Source: Methanohalobium sp046546175
Lineage (GTDB): Archaea; Halobacteriota; Methanosarcinia; Methanosarcinales; Methanosarcinaceae
Direction of reading: 5' to 3'
DNA: 49,987 nt
Assembly: GCF_046546175.1 (NCBI RefSeq)
Contig: NZ_JBKGYF010000001.1
Location: 1 to 49,987, forward strand
A program made the position numbers and the translations under genes. The notes below the pieces were generated by a model. The model saw nothing but the letters and a program-made list of their open reading frames with translations. It ran no database searches and had not been told where the DNA came from. Shown here piece after piece: positions 25,190 through 34,324 of this stretch; position 1 is the first letter of the stretch, and each line of letters starts with the position of its first letter.

Positions 25190-26995
25190 ATGTCTTATAA
25201 TTTTGATATTTCACAATTTCCAGACCTACCCGGTGTGTATCTGATGAAGGATAAATCAGATACAGTGATTTATATCGGGAAAGCACGTTCTCTTAAAAAG
25301 AGGGTAAGCCAGTATTTCCAGTCTCAGAGGTACCACTCTCCAAAAACCAGGACACTTGTAAAACACATTGACGATGTCGAGTATATAGTTACAGAATCAG
25401 AATTAGAGGCACTGATCACTGAAGCCAGCCTGATAAAAAAACATAAACCCAGATACAATGTCCGCCTAAAAGATGACAAACGATATCCTTACATCAAAGT
25501 AACCAATTCAAAATATCCTCGAATTTATCTGACACGCCGGAGGATGATGGATGATGCACTCTATTTTGGACCATATACAAATACCAGAGCAGTACGAAAA
25601 ACCCTTGACATTATTTCTAGAATTTTCAAGATCAGAAAATGTAAAACAAAAATCGATGCAAACAAAGACCAGTCAAGACCATGCCTCAATTACCACATCA
25701 AACGCTGTCTTGGACCCTGTATAGGTGCGGTCAGTGAAACCGAATATAAAAAAGAATTGGATTCGGCTGTCAGGTTTTTAAAAGGTGAAAGTACTGGTCT
25801 AATAAAGGACCTTGATGAGAAGATGCAGCAATTATCCCTCAATCAGGAATATGAAGCCGCAGGTGTAGTACGCGATCAGGTTGTAGCTCTTAAGAACTTA
25901 ACTCAGCAACAGGTTGTAATATCTGGTACAGACGAGAGGGATGTGATAGCAACTGCTGCTGATGAAGATGCAGTCTATGTCCAGTTGTTCTATATCAGAA
26001 ACGGAAATATAGTAGGCAGATCGGAATTTATAATGGACAGGGGTGATGGAGAAGTATTGGTTCCAGAGGTATTGTCCGGATTTATCAAACAGTACTATCA
26101 GGATTCACCTGTTCCGCCTGAGATCCTAGTGCAGTATGATATCCCTGAAAGGGACCTGATTAAAAAATGGCTGTATCACAAATCTGGGATGGATGTTCAC
26201 ATCCATGTTCCTCTTAAGGGTGATAAAAAACGAATTCTTGACCTTGCTGCCAGAAATGCTCAAATGTCTATGAAACAGTCACAAATGAAACAGGAATCTC
26301 AAAAAACAAATGAGGTGCTTGAAAAACTGAAATCTGACCTTTTACTTGAAACACTCCCCTATCATATAGAAGCTTTTGATATTTCCAATATTTCCGGTAC
26401 AGATGCCGTGGGTTCGATGGTGGTATTTGAAAACGGTGCACCTGTTAACAGCAAATACCGGCAGTTCAATATCAAAAATGTGGAAGGCATCGATGATTTT
26501 GCAATGATATCTGAAGTAGTGTATCGAAGATACAGCCGGGTTTTATATGAAAACAAACCACTCCCTGATTTGATACTTATCGACGGGGGGCCCGGGCAGG
26601 TCAGTGCTGCAAAAAAATCCCTTGAAGGTTTGAATCTGGGTAATATACCCATGATTGGTCTTGCAAAACAGTATGAACATATAATATCGCCGGATAACGA
26701 GGTAATAATTCTTTCTCAAAAATCGGATTCTTTAAAACTGATCATGCGGATACGTGATGAAGCTCATCGATTTGCAGTTTCTTCACACCGCAGAAAACGT
26801 ACTGCAAAACTTACTCATTCAGCACTCGACGGCATTCAGGGGATAGGTGGTGCAAAAAAACGTGCGTTATTGGAGTACTTTGGTTCGATTGATGGTATAA
26901 TGAATGCATCGGTAAAAGAACTGATGAAAGTTGAAGGTATCAGTAAAAATCTTGCACAAAGAATTGTGGATTATTTTGAGAACGAAAAGAGTTAA
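25190..26995 (+). CDS. uvrC: UvrABC excinuclease subunit C
   Basis: Nucleotide excision repair nuclease, 601 residues. It has an N-terminal GIY-YIG domain (LPGVYLMKD...VIYIGKARSLKKRVSQYF) for the 3' cut, a Cys-rich segment (CLNYHIKRCLGPCIG), and a UVR motif near 200-235. The RNase H-like domain for the 5' cut has AFDISNISG and LPDLILIDGGPGQV, and C-terminal helix-hairpin-helix repeats follow (IQGIGGAKKRALLEYFGS). Genes for UvrA and UvrB are not in the window. It is likely co-transcribed with the RNase H-like gene. Archaeal uvrABC is generally regarded as acquired from bacteria. Confidence 0.95.
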   Translation: MSYNFDISQFPDLPGVYLMKDKSDTVIYIGKARSLKKRVSQYFQSQRYHSPKTRTLVKHIDDVEYIVTESELEALITEASLIKKHKPRYNVRLKDDKRYPYIKVTNSKYPRIYLTRRRMMDDALYFGPYTNTRAVRKTLDIISRIFKIRKCKTKIDANKDQSRPCLNYHIKRCLGPCIGAVSETEYKKELDSAVRFLKGESTGLIKDLDEKMQQLSLNQEYEAAGVVRDQVVALKNLTQQQVVISGTDERDVIATAADEDAVYVQLFYIRNGNIVGRSEFIMDRGDGEVLVPEVLSGFIKQYYQDSPVPPEILVQYDIPERDLIKKWLYHKSGMDVHIHVPLKGDKKRILDLAARNAQMSMKQSQMKQESQKTNEVLEKLKSDLLLETLPYHIEAFDISNISGTDAVGSMVVFENGAPVNSKYRQFNIKNVEGIDDFAMISEVVYRRYSRVLYENKPLPDLILIDGGPGQVSAAKKSLEGLNLGNIPMIGLAKQYEHIISPDNEVIILSQKSDSLKLIMRIRDEAHRFAVSSHRRKRTAKLTHSALDGIQGIGGAKKRALLEYFGSIDGIMNASVKELMKVEGISKNLAQRIVDYFENEKS

Positions 26996-27014
26996 TTGTT
27001 AATCTAACAAGCTT
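26996..27014 (+). terminator. Weak hairpin after uvrC
   Basis: TTGTTA (26996-27001) pairs with TAACAA (27005-27010) across a 3-nt loop, then GCTTTT. The stem is AT-rich and short, so this is tentative. The remaining gap up to 27250 shows only AT-rich promoter-like sequence. Confidence 0.35.
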
Positions 27015-27250
27015 TTCTGAAAATGTCTGCTCTATAGAAGGGGTCAAATAATTTTTATATCCCAATACTTTCAAAAATGATTATATCATAATTGTGGAAT
27101 TCTTAAATCATTCATGTATTAGATAGTAAAACTTAAAACATAGCGCATCCAAATTAAATTTGCAACAGTTTTCAAGTTAACGATATTGCTTATGCATAGA
27201 TTAATGAACTGATTAAATGGTAATAGGGTCAGATAACGGGAGTGTAATTC

Positions 27251-27982
27251 ATGGTTAAAGAGATTAAATTTGGCAGAATCACCAGAACTGCTGATGTCAG
27301 AATGTTAAATGATATGCGTGAAGTACTTTATGACAAGTCCCAGGTCAGTATACGAAGAAATCCTGAACTGTATTATATGTATCGTGAGATTTATAAAGAT
27401 GATTATGATTTTGAAACCATCAAAAAGCATAACCTGAGATACGATATCACTGTCATTCCCCCTAGGATGATAGGTAGAGAATATGTTAAAACAGCAGGTC
27501 ACTGTCATCCCAAGGTTCCAGGTACGGATGTTTCTTATCCAGAAGTGTATCAAATTCTAGAAGGGCACGGTACCTACCTATTGCAAAAAATGGAAGGTGG
27601 TAAAGTCTATGATGTGGTTGTTATTAATGCACAGGCAGGAGATTATGTTATAATCCCACCGGGTTACTGCCATATCACAATCAATACATCAGATAAAACA
27701 CTAAAAATGTCCAATTGGGTATGCCGTGAATTTTCTTCAATTTATGACCCTATAAAAAGACATAGTGGAGGAGCTTATTATCTTCTTGATACAGGTTTCA
27801 TCAAAAATCCGGAATACTATGAAATTCCGCAGATAAGGTATATATCTCCTACTGAATATCCCAAATTCGGTCTTAATGAAGGTCAGGATATGTATAATCT
27901 GGTATCAGGGATTGGAAAGTTGAGATTCCTTAAAAAACCCCAAGAGTTCATGGACGATTTTAACTACATAATAGGAATATAA
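27251..27982 (+). CDS. pgi: Cupin-type glucose-6-phosphate isomerase
   Basis: Metal-dependent archaeal phosphoglucose isomerase, 243 residues, interconverting glucose-6-phosphate and fructose-6-phosphate. The cupin core has TAGHCHPKVPGTDVSYPEVY, with two metal His and the Glu, and IIPPGYCHITINTSDKTL with the third His. YEVYQILEGHG-like spacing matches the family. It is larger than the minimal ~190-residue enzyme of Pyrococcus, with N- and C-terminal extensions seen in Methanosarcinales. It feeds gluconeogenesis and, with the sugar phosphatase and glycosidase here, hexose-based solutes. Confidence 0.9.
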   Translation: MVKEIKFGRITRTADVRMLNDMREVLYDKSQVSIRRNPELYYMYREIYKDDYDFETIKKHNLRYDITVIPPRMIGREYVKTAGHCHPKVPGTDVSYPEVYQILEGHGTYLLQKMEGGKVYDVVVINAQAGDYVIIPPGYCHITINTSDKTLKMSNWVCREFSSIYDPIKRHSGGAYYLLDTGFIKNPEYYEIPQIRYISPTEYPKFGLNEGQDMYNLVSGIGKLRFLKKPQEFMDDFNYIIGI

Positions 27983-28062
27983 TCAATGCTTATAGTTCCG
28001 GTTGGATGATAACACAAAGGTATACAAGGCTGATATATGTAGGATATAAAGAGAGGAATTAA

Positions 28063-28839
28063 ATGCAAAAACAGGAAAATAAAAAGGATTACCGTGTACA
28101 ATTTACATTATCCAAGATTGAAGACCTGATGTTCAGGACAAACTATGATCTGAAAACAGGTAAAGGTGATGTAATAGTCAACATTTCTCTTATCAACAAA
28201 CAGGATCTTAACAGGGTACTTGAAATTTTCAAGACAGCAATGATGAGTGGGTTGACAGTAAACCCTTTTATAAAAATACTCAATGAAGGGGACACCATCG
28301 GAAGTTTAACAGTTGATGAAGAAAAAATAGGTCTTGCTACAGTATGTAGCATAACAATCGATGGTATACTGTTAAAAAAAGGTATTATTGTAAATCCAAA
28401 ATTCGGTGGTCTGGTCCAGATTGAAGAAGGATCACCGGTGCGTTTTACCGATGTCCTGACATATGCAAGTACTTCCATAGACCCATTGTAAGCTTTGATG
28501 TCACAAGAGATTACATCAGTAACCCAGATGATAAGAACCGGTTCAGGTAAAATACTGGCGAACCTGCGGGAAGTGCCAATCGCTGCCAGATATGATATAG
28601 ACCATGTTCTTTCAGAGATGATGGATGCGGGGTTTAGCGGAATTCTGGAAGTAGGGGAACCAAATCGACGGATTCTGGATGTGCCAATTGAAAGAGACCA
28701 TCTCGGAATCGTTGTTATTGGCGGTACCAATCCGATGGCAATTGTCAAAGAACACGGAATTCCTATTGAAACAAACGCAATGTCTGCTGTAATAGATATC
28801 GAAGAGATGAGTGATATTAAAAATATAAGTCTGGATTGA
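28063..28839 (+). pseudogene. HTH-less NrpR regulatory domain (NrpRII-like) split by TAA
   Basis: One reading frame encodes a complete NrpR regulatory domain (DUF128). The first part (28063-28491, 142 aa) ends VRFTDVLTYASTSIDPL, then TAA. The second, beginning at TTG 28495 or ATG 28498, continues MSQEITSVTQMIRTGSGKIL...ILEVGEPNRRILDVPIERDH, exactly as intact proteins do. The stop stands where relatives have a Glu codon, so a GAA-to-TAA change is likely. It lacks the N-terminal winged helix, as in the NrpRII co-repressor of Methanosarcina nitrogen control. It could be a nonsense mutant or two polypeptides that reassemble. The first part has a good GAGAGGA site; the second has none obvious. Confidence 0.75.
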
Positions 28840-28848
28840 TGAATAATA

Positions 28849-30264
28849 TTAGGAATTCTTTTTTGACCTTCCAATCTGTGTACCTATAATTTCATCCAGC
28901 TTTTTTATAAATTCATCTTTTACTTCATGTGGTATAGTGGCGCCTGATGCAATATCATGCCCACCACCAGCACCGCCGACTTCATCACAGGTTCTGGATA
29001 TAGCCTCAGAAAGATTCAATCCCTGTCTTAGAAGGTCCTGTGTTCCGCGTGCTGATACCTTTACACCGTCATCGGTATCTGCAAATCCGATTATTGGGTA
29101 TGAGCGGTCACCGACAACAGTTGTACTCATGCCTGCAATTATTCCCACTATAGTCTCTTTTATATTCGACCCTGAATCAAAGTATTGAAGGTTATTGAGT
29201 TTTGCAACACCATTCTCCTTTACAAACATCAATCCGTTAACAAGATTTTGCCTGTGTTCGCTCAATAATTTGCTCGCTTTTTCGTAGGCTTCACCACGGT
29301 CACCGATACAGACCGCAAGACCAATATCTGCATGATCATACCGTGCTGTAGCATTAAGAAGTGTGGAAAATTCTGAAGAATCACGCATTTCTGTACCTTC
29401 TTGTTCTTTTAAAAGGACATATACCTCAGACACAAGCCTTTCTATTTTGTAGGACGGAACACCTGAGTGCACACAATGCTGCATAAGTGCTGAAACAATA
29501 CGCTGTTTTTCGTCCTGGGTGCAATCGACCCACCGTCTCCATCTCTCATCACCTCTGAACCGGATACCGAGATTGTGCAAAAACTCAATACATGCGTCTT
29601 CATCACCGGTAAGTCCTGGAAGGAACGGGTCAGATGAGAACTGGAGCAATTTGAATACAGGTCTGGTCTGTTTGCCAAAAAGTGTTAAATCCTTTTTATA
29701 ATGAAGTACACCGTTTTCAGCTCCTTCTCGAAGTATCAATCGATTTATTCCTGTAAGGTACCCTTTCTTTGAATGCTGGAAATCACCAGTAGCACCTACG
29801 ATCGCCAGATCTGCCAGGTCATGGTTGTTACCAAGAACTGATGCAAGGATATATGTGGTTCCGGAACCACTTAGCTCGGACGAACCGTTTACACCAAAAA
29901 GATGCGGGTTGAGATGGGTTTGTATTATCTGGGTATCACCTTTGGGTTGGTGATGGTCTGAAACCACGGCATTGATTCCTGCTGAAACTATATGCTCAAG
30001 CATCCCGCTTCCAAGGTCTGTAAATATCACAAGGTCATAGTTTTCACCGGCAATATCTTCTATGGCATTTTCATCCAGCTGTTTTAAAAAACGGGTGGAG
30101 TAGTTAATATCTCTGCGTTGGAGGGCTTTACAGATGATACCTGCCGATGTCAAACCATCTGCATCTATGTGAGATACAATATGTACTGTATCATGTTTCT
30201 TTATCTCATCTGCGCATTTTAAAGCACGATTTCGCATTTCCTGCATTACCTGATTGTAATCCAT
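28849..30264 (-). CDS. RecJ-like DHH phosphoesterase (GAN-type nuclease)
   Basis: Archaeal RecJ-like single-strand exonuclease or GINS-associated nuclease, 471 residues. DHH motifs are IVSHIDADGLTSAG, VIFTDLGSG and VVSDHHQP. The C-terminal DHHA1 domain has GGAGGGHDIASGATI. GAN associates with the replicative GINS/CMG complex or removes nucleotides in repair. It lies 18 nt downstream of a predicted PD-(D/E)XK nuclease gene on the same strand, so the two are probably an operon, and it converges with the nrpR gene. Confidence 0.85.
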   Translation of the reverse strand: MDYNQVMQEMRNRALKCADEIKKHDTVHIVSHIDADGLTSAGIICKALQRRDINYSTRFLKQLDENAIEDIAGENYDLVIFTDLGSGMLEHIVSAGINAVVSDHHQPKGDTQIIQTHLNPHLFGVNGSSELSGSGTTYILASVLGNNHDLADLAIVGATGDFQHSKKGYLTGINRLILREGAENGVLHYKKDLTLFGKQTRPVFKLLQFSSDPFLPGLTGDEDACIEFLHNLGIRFRGDERWRRWVDCTQDEKQRIVSALMQHCVHSGVPSYKIERLVSEVYVLLKEQEGTEMRDSSEFSTLLNATARYDHADIGLAVCIGDRGEAYEKASKLLSEHRQNLVNGLMFVKENGVAKLNNLQYFDSGSNIKETIVGIIAGMSTTVVGDRSYPIIGFADTDDGVKVSARGTQDLLRQGLNLSEAISRTCDEVGGAGGGHDIASGATIPHEVKDEFIKKLDEIIGTQIGRSKKNS

Positions 30265-30282
30265 TTTATACTTAACCTCTTT

Positions 30283-30774
30283 TCAAACTCTGCTTCCAAG
30301 TAGCCATTTATTTGGGTCTATTATATATCCACTGCCATCTCTTTCAATTTCAGGAAAACACTGTATTTCAGAGACGCTATACTTTGAATCACCATTATAA
30401 AACCGTTCAACAAGTTCAGTCCATGGAATGATATGTGCTTTTCTGGAACTTCCTGACCCCATTCTGAGCTCCACAGCAAGAAATCCTGTCCTTCCTGATT
30501 TTTTTAAAAAATCTGTGATGCGGTCTATCTGATGCACATCGTTTTTGTCTGTTGTAAAATGCTGGGTGAAATACAGTGCATTTGCACCTTTATCAACCGA
30601 TATGCTCTTGCATTCAATACCCAGATAATAGTCAGGGTCGAGTGAATCTACAAGTACATCCAGAAATTGCTGGGCAAATCTATGTTGTTTAAGGCGATGT
30701 GCAATTCCTTTAATATCTTTTTGCTCAAAAAATGAGTTGAATGATTGTACAAGTACTCTTTCAAATTCTGTCAT
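30283..30774 (-). CDS. Predicted PD-(D/E)XK nuclease
   Basis: A 163-residue archaeal protein with a restriction-endonuclease-like core: LVDSLDPDYYLGIECKS supplies an acidic residue and the E-x-K pair (IECKS), and DRITDFLKKSGRTGFLAVELRMG resembles the following strand-helix of Hjc-type resolvases. Such proteins cut branched or single-stranded DNA. It is located just upstream of the RecJ-like gene, which suggests joint action in recombination or replication repair. Active-site assignment is by pattern only. Confidence 0.65.
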   Translation of the reverse strand: MTEFERVLVQSFNSFFEQKDIKGIAHRLKQHRFAQQFLDVLVDSLDPDYYLGIECKSISVDKGANALYFTQHFTTDKNDVHQIDRITDFLKKSGRTGFLAVELRMGSGSSRKAHIIPWTELVERFYNGDSKYSVSEIQCFPEIERDGSGYIIDPNKWLLGSRV

Positions 30775-31011
30775 GGGTAAACCAGATACCTGTTTTTTCT
30801 AGATTAGCTCAAAATATTACATACATTGCTATATCTTTATTTTTGTCTTTATCATTTTTAATTTCTGTCTAATCACGACCTAAATATATCTCGATTATTA
30901 TAAATGATATGTTTAATGGGATTTGTCCTAGTAAAATGTATTTTTTGTTTAGCTTGCAAAGGTATATTTAAATTTGCGTTAACTTGATGTATTTAATTTC
31001 ACATCTGATAT

Positions 31012-31203
31012 ATGATGAATAAGAAAAGTTTTGAAATTTTATCGGCAATAGGTTCAGTAGGAATACTAATATTCCTGATGATACTGGTAGAGGAGACTGG
31101 ATTGACACCAGAAGGTTATATTATATCGTTTTTGATATTTATACTGCTTGTTACGTTGTTGGGTATAAAATTGGTAAAAATTGATTATGGTGAACAACAG
31201 TGA
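31012..31203 (+). CDS. Small two-helix membrane protein
   Basis: A 63-residue protein with two predicted membrane helices (about 9-26 and 34-54) joined by EETGLTPEG, ending in a charged tail KIDYGEQQ. A TATA-like GGTATATTTAAATT lies ~45 nt before ATG. It ends 13 nt before yjbQ and may be co-transcribed with it. Function unknown. Confidence 0.6.
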   Translation: MMNKKSFEILSAIGSVGILIFLMILVEETGLTPEGYIISFLIFILLVTLLGIKLVKIDYGEQQ

Positions 31204-31216
31204 GGATTGGTCTATT

Positions 31217-31636
31217 ATGGGTGTATTGACAAGACAACTCCAGTATGAAACACAAGCAAATATCGATATGGTAAATATAACGTCGGATGTGGCAGGAACC
31301 ATTAAAAATTCAGGTATCAAGAACGGCATAATCACAGTTTTTACACCTGGTTCAACAGCAGCCGTAACAACTATAGAATACGAACCAGGTTTGATATATG
31401 ATTTTTCCCAGACGCTTGAGAAAATAGCACCAAGTGATGTTGAATATCAACATGACAAAAAATGGAATGATGGAAATGGTTTTTCACATATTCGTGCATC
31501 TCTTCTGGGTCAAAGTGAAACATTTCCGATAATAGAAGGTGAACTTGCCAATGGTCAGTGGCAGCAGATTGTACTGATAAATCTGGATAACAGACCACGA
31601 TACAGAGAACTAATACTCCAGATATATGGAGAGTAA
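31217..31636 (+). CDS. YjbQ family protein (UPF0047)
   Basis: YjbQ/UPF0047 protein of about 139 residues. The family shows weak thiamine-phosphate synthase activity, but its main role is uncertain. Diagnostic parts are GIKNGIITVFTPGSTAAVTTIEY (in two halves), HDKKWNDGNGFSHIRASLLG with conserved Asp and His, and WQQIVLINLDNRPRYREL. The frame opens at TTG 31181, but family homology starts at MGVLTRQL, so ATG 31217 is chosen. A strong palindromic terminator follows. Confidence 0.85.
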   Translation: MGVLTRQLQYETQANIDMVNITSDVAGTIKNSGIKNGIITVFTPGSTAAVTTIEYEPGLIYDFSQTLEKIAPSDVEYQHDKKWNDGNGFSHIRASLLGQSETFPIIEGELANGQWQQIVLINLDNRPRYRELILQIYGE

Positions 31637-31648
31637 AAAAATGTTTAA

Positions 31649-31669
31649 GTCCAACCATTACGGTTGGAC
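31649..31669. terminator. Perfect hairpin between convergent genes
   Basis: GTCCAACC (31649-31656) pairs with GGTTGGAC (31662-31669) across a 5-nt loop. On the minus strand a run of Ts follows. It probably terminates both yjbQ and the DUF1699 gene. Confidence 0.65.
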
Positions 31670-31683
31670 CAAAAACTGATATT

Positions 31684-32118
31684 TTATTTCGAAACTGTAG
31701 CTTTCGGAGTTTCTGGGGACTCCTGCTGTTTCATAAGGAACTGGATAAAATCTTCACTAAGTCTGGTTTCTTTGACCATCCTGTCAACGATATCTTCATC
31801 AGATACACCACTTTCCTTCAAATCTTTTATTCTTTTGTATACATTTTTGGATACTTCAGAATATTCGTTGATGTCTTTTCTGTGTCCCCATACATCACCT
31901 TCCAGCAATCCAATTCCCTGCATATCCAGAAACATCTTGGCGGAACTGGAAATTGTCCTCTTGTAGGAGCTTGGTATATGTAACGCTTTCAGGTTTGGAC
32001 ATTTCATTACCAATGAAAAGATGTCGGTATTGGATGGTCTGAAAGCTAGATGAACGATTTCTTCATTTTCATCCAGGTTTTCAATTTCTTCTTTTGAACT
32101 TACAACTCGAATTTTCAT
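31684..32118 (-). CDS. DUF1699 family protein
   Basis: A 144-residue methanogen-specific protein of the DUF1699 family. It has MKIRVVSSKEEIENL, EIVHLAFRPSNTDIFSL, CPNLKALHIPSSYKRTIS and a DVWGHRKDINEY segment typical of the family, then a helical C-terminus with a charged EESRL-type helix. Function unknown. It is divergent from the polytopic membrane protein at 32321; the gap holds an imperfect inverted repeat at 32155-32176 (TTGCGTAAA / TTTACACAA). Confidence 0.75.
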   Translation of the reverse strand: MKIRVVSSKEEIENLDENEEIVHLAFRPSNTDIFSLVMKCPNLKALHIPSSYKRTISSSAKMFLDMQGIGLLEGDVWGHRKDINEYSEVSKNVYKRIKDLKESGVSDEDIVDRMVKETRLSEDFIQFLMKQQESPETPKATVSK

Positions 32119-32320
32119 AGTATCCCTTACTAATTTTAGTGGTTTTTTGTTATATTGCGTAAAATAATTTACACAATGTGATTTTTCTGTATATACACTA
32201 TACTACTTAAAGATTATTATTTCTAACATAAAATAGATATGTAGGTTAGTGGAAGTATGTCTGTAAAAATGAATAATTAATGCCAAGTTATATAAATATA
32301 AAGGTTTCAAGAATGATATT

Positions 32321-33139
32321 GTGTCCATACAATATCATTATCAACTGCTCAAAAAACGGAAGCTCAAGCTGATTTACATTACACTGGCATTTATCCTGAC
32401 TTATTTTGCAAGCTGGCTTCCTGATTTTCATCTACAGGGTGTGGAAGGATCAATAATAAGTTCAGTTGCAGCTTTTGGACCTTTAAACGGTATGATTCTG
32501 GGTCCATATATCGGACCATTGGTATCATTTTTTGGTATTATAACACATGTTATAACCAATACCAGTCGTCTTGGAGATGATGTATTCCTGCTTGTGACAC
32601 CTGTGTTTGTCATGCTTTCATCACTTATTGCAGGGCTTATAATAACCAGGAGAGAAAAACCAGCACTGTATATTTATTCCACATTAATTGTCCTGTGGTA
32701 TTTTTTTGATATTGGTCGGGAACTTTTCTATTTACCGTGGTTCCATATAATTGTCCTTGTGACATTTATTATATTCTATAAGAAATATCAGCATAAGTTG
32801 ATGCATGTAAGTGTATACACATTCATATTGTTGTTTATGGGCTCACTTATTGCAGTACTTTCAGACCATATGGCAGGCAATATCGCAGCGTTGTTGACAT
32901 TGGATTTATCAGCTCAATTGTTTGAATCAAGTGTTTTTATGTATCCACTGGAGCGCATGATACTTGCATTCGGAGCTGCTTTTATAATGTTTATTATTGT
33001 AGCTGTGCTCCAGTATTCAATCATAGAACTTAATATGGGTGACAATAATATCGAAGATATAAAAATGGACAACCTCATGAATTACGCACAACACGATGTC
33101 AAACGTATACTTGAAGAAGAACAGGATGATGAACCCTAA
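32321..33139 (+). CDS. Polytopic membrane protein, ECF substrate-component-like
   Basis: A 272-residue protein with about six to seven membrane helices and a cytoplasmic acidic tail (~240-272). The segment IISSVAAFGPLNGMILGPYIGPLVSFFG resembles the first helices of ECF transporter substrate-binding (S) components, but no ECF ATPase or T component is nearby. The GTG start lies about 28 nt after a TATATAAATA box, so the mRNA is probably leaderless. Transport function is inference; it could equally be a lineage-specific membrane protein. Confidence 0.6.
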   Translation: MSIQYHYQLLKKRKLKLIYITLAFILTYFASWLPDFHLQGVEGSIISSVAAFGPLNGMILGPYIGPLVSFFGIITHVITNTSRLGDDVFLLVTPVFVMLSSLIAGLIITRREKPALYIYSTLIVLWYFFDIGRELFYLPWFHIIVLVTFIIFYKKYQHKLMHVSVYTFILLFMGSLIAVLSDHMAGNIAALLTLDLSAQLFESSVFMYPLERMILAFGAAFIMFIIVAVLQYSIIELNMGDNNIEDIKMDNLMNYAQHDVKRILEEEQDDEP

Positions 33140-33173
33140 AAAAACTATAACAGATTTTAACATTGATATATAT

Positions 33174-33911
33174 TCATTTGAACTTTTCAGATATTTTGTA
33201 CACTGCCCTTGAAAACCTGTGTTCAGGGTCAGAAAATACAATGAGGTCTTTATCTGTTTTTGAGGTCACATCACACATACAAGGTATCGATTCAATCACA
33301 GGTGTATCGAATTTTTTTATGTTTTGCGGATACAGATACCCCTCATGACACATATTCTCGATAATCACACATTTTTTATGGAGTAGATTATATATGCCAT
33401 CTATGACTTGTTCAGTGCTTTTGATACAGGTATAGTTCTGTTTGAGCACGACTGCAACATAATCAGATGCTGCAACAGCATTAATCGATTCGTAATCAAT
33501 ACCCGGACTTGTATCAAGTATGACCACATCTATTCCGGATTGGATTAGCTTCTTTTTTGCTCTGATAAGTAACCTGAGAGCTTTTGCCTGCCAGTCCCGG
33601 TCTTTACTCGAAATATCCCGGATAGAGTCAACATCAGGGTTCGTGAGCCCTACATACAAATATCCCGTTGTCCCAAAATCACTGCTGACGTCATGGACAA
33701 CATCCTTTATACTGCATTTGTCATGAAGAACATCATTTATCCAGTATTTGGGGTAGATATTGAAAAAATTGGTAAACGAGGGGGCTTTAAAATCATAATC
33801 AAGTAGGCATACATTTTGACCCTGTGATGCATAAACACCTGCAAGATTTATAGCAATACTTGTTTTGCCTGTGCCACCTTTGGAAGAATGAACAGCCAGT
33901 GTAAAACTCAT
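33174..33911 (-). CDS. MinD/ParA-family P-loop ATPase
   Basis: A 245-residue deviant Walker A ATPase. The P-loop KGGTGKT is at 11-17, the switch I-like LLDYDFKAPS follows, and Walker B is VVILDTSPGIDYESI. It is close to MinD/ParA proteins that position cell components or segregate DNA; an amphipathic membrane-targeting tail is not obvious. A winged-helix protein gene lies 50 nt upstream on the same strand, so the pair may act together, as ParA does with a DNA-binding partner. Start ATG 33911. Target unknown. Confidence 0.82.
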   Translation of the reverse strand: MSFTLAVHSSKGGTGKTSIAINLAGVYASQGQNVCLLDYDFKAPSFTNFFNIYPKYWINDVLHDKCSIKDVVHDVSSDFGTTGYLYVGLTNPDVDSIRDISSKDRDWQAKALRLLIRAKKKLIQSGIDVVILDTSPGIDYESINAVAASDYVAVVLKQNYTCIKSTEQVIDGIYNLLHKKCVIIENMCHEGYLYPQNIKKFDTPVIESIPCMCDVTSKTDKDLIVFSDPEHRFSRAVYKISEKFK

Positions 33912-33961
33912 AAGATACTTTCCCTCAAAAATGGTTTATTATAATCTTATTCCATTTAGTT

Positions 33962-34324
33962 TTAATTAATGTTTTCATGGAATCTAAAGTATATTCTTTT
34001 TCCTTTTCTGAACTTGGTTACATAACCCAGTTTAACAAGCTGGTTCAAATAATTGCTTTCAACTGCTCTTTCTTTTCCAGTAATCTCTGATATTTCATCA
34101 GCAGTAGCCTGTTCCAACCTCAGAAGGGTGGTTGCGGTGGTACGTAGATGTTCAGGCAGGGATATAAGTGTCATTACATCCATTGATTTTGACAGGATGG
34201 TTTCGTTTTGTTTATCGCCAGCATCACGGTTTGTATCCTGCAACAGTTTATCCATTTTACTATTGATTTCATTCAATTTATCTAATATATCGTTTAGGGT
34301 ATCATTTTCTGACATTGTAATCAT
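33962..34324 (-). CDS. Winged-helix DNA-binding protein
   Basis: A 120-residue protein. The N-terminal ~40 residues form a probable coiled coil (NDILDKLNEINSKMDKLLQD), followed by a winged helix (ATADEISEITGKERAVESNYLNQLVKLGYVTKFRKGKRIYFRF). It lies directly upstream of the MinD-like gene on the same strand and may be its DNA-binding partner or regulator. ATG 34324 or ATG 34315 (MSEND) can start it; no clear RBS separates them. Confidence 0.7.
   Translation of the reverse strand: MITMSENDTLNDILDKLNEINSKMDKLLQDTNRDAGDKQNETILSKSMDVMTLISLPEHLRTTATTLLRLEQATADEISEITGKERAVESNYLNQLVKLGYVTKFRKGKRIYFRFHENIN

Noticed and set aside
28019..28062. Single CTGA box and nearby ATGATAA-like box as another C/D RNA
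   Set aside because: Box C does not match, there is no C'/D' pair and no terminal stem; the region is the leader of the nrpR gene.
28489..28491. Pyrrolysine read-through of the stop inside nrpR
   Set aside because: The codon is TAA, not TAG.
31181..31216. Longer yjbQ start at TTG 31181
   Set aside because: It overlaps the small membrane protein gene, and family homology begins at ATG 31217.
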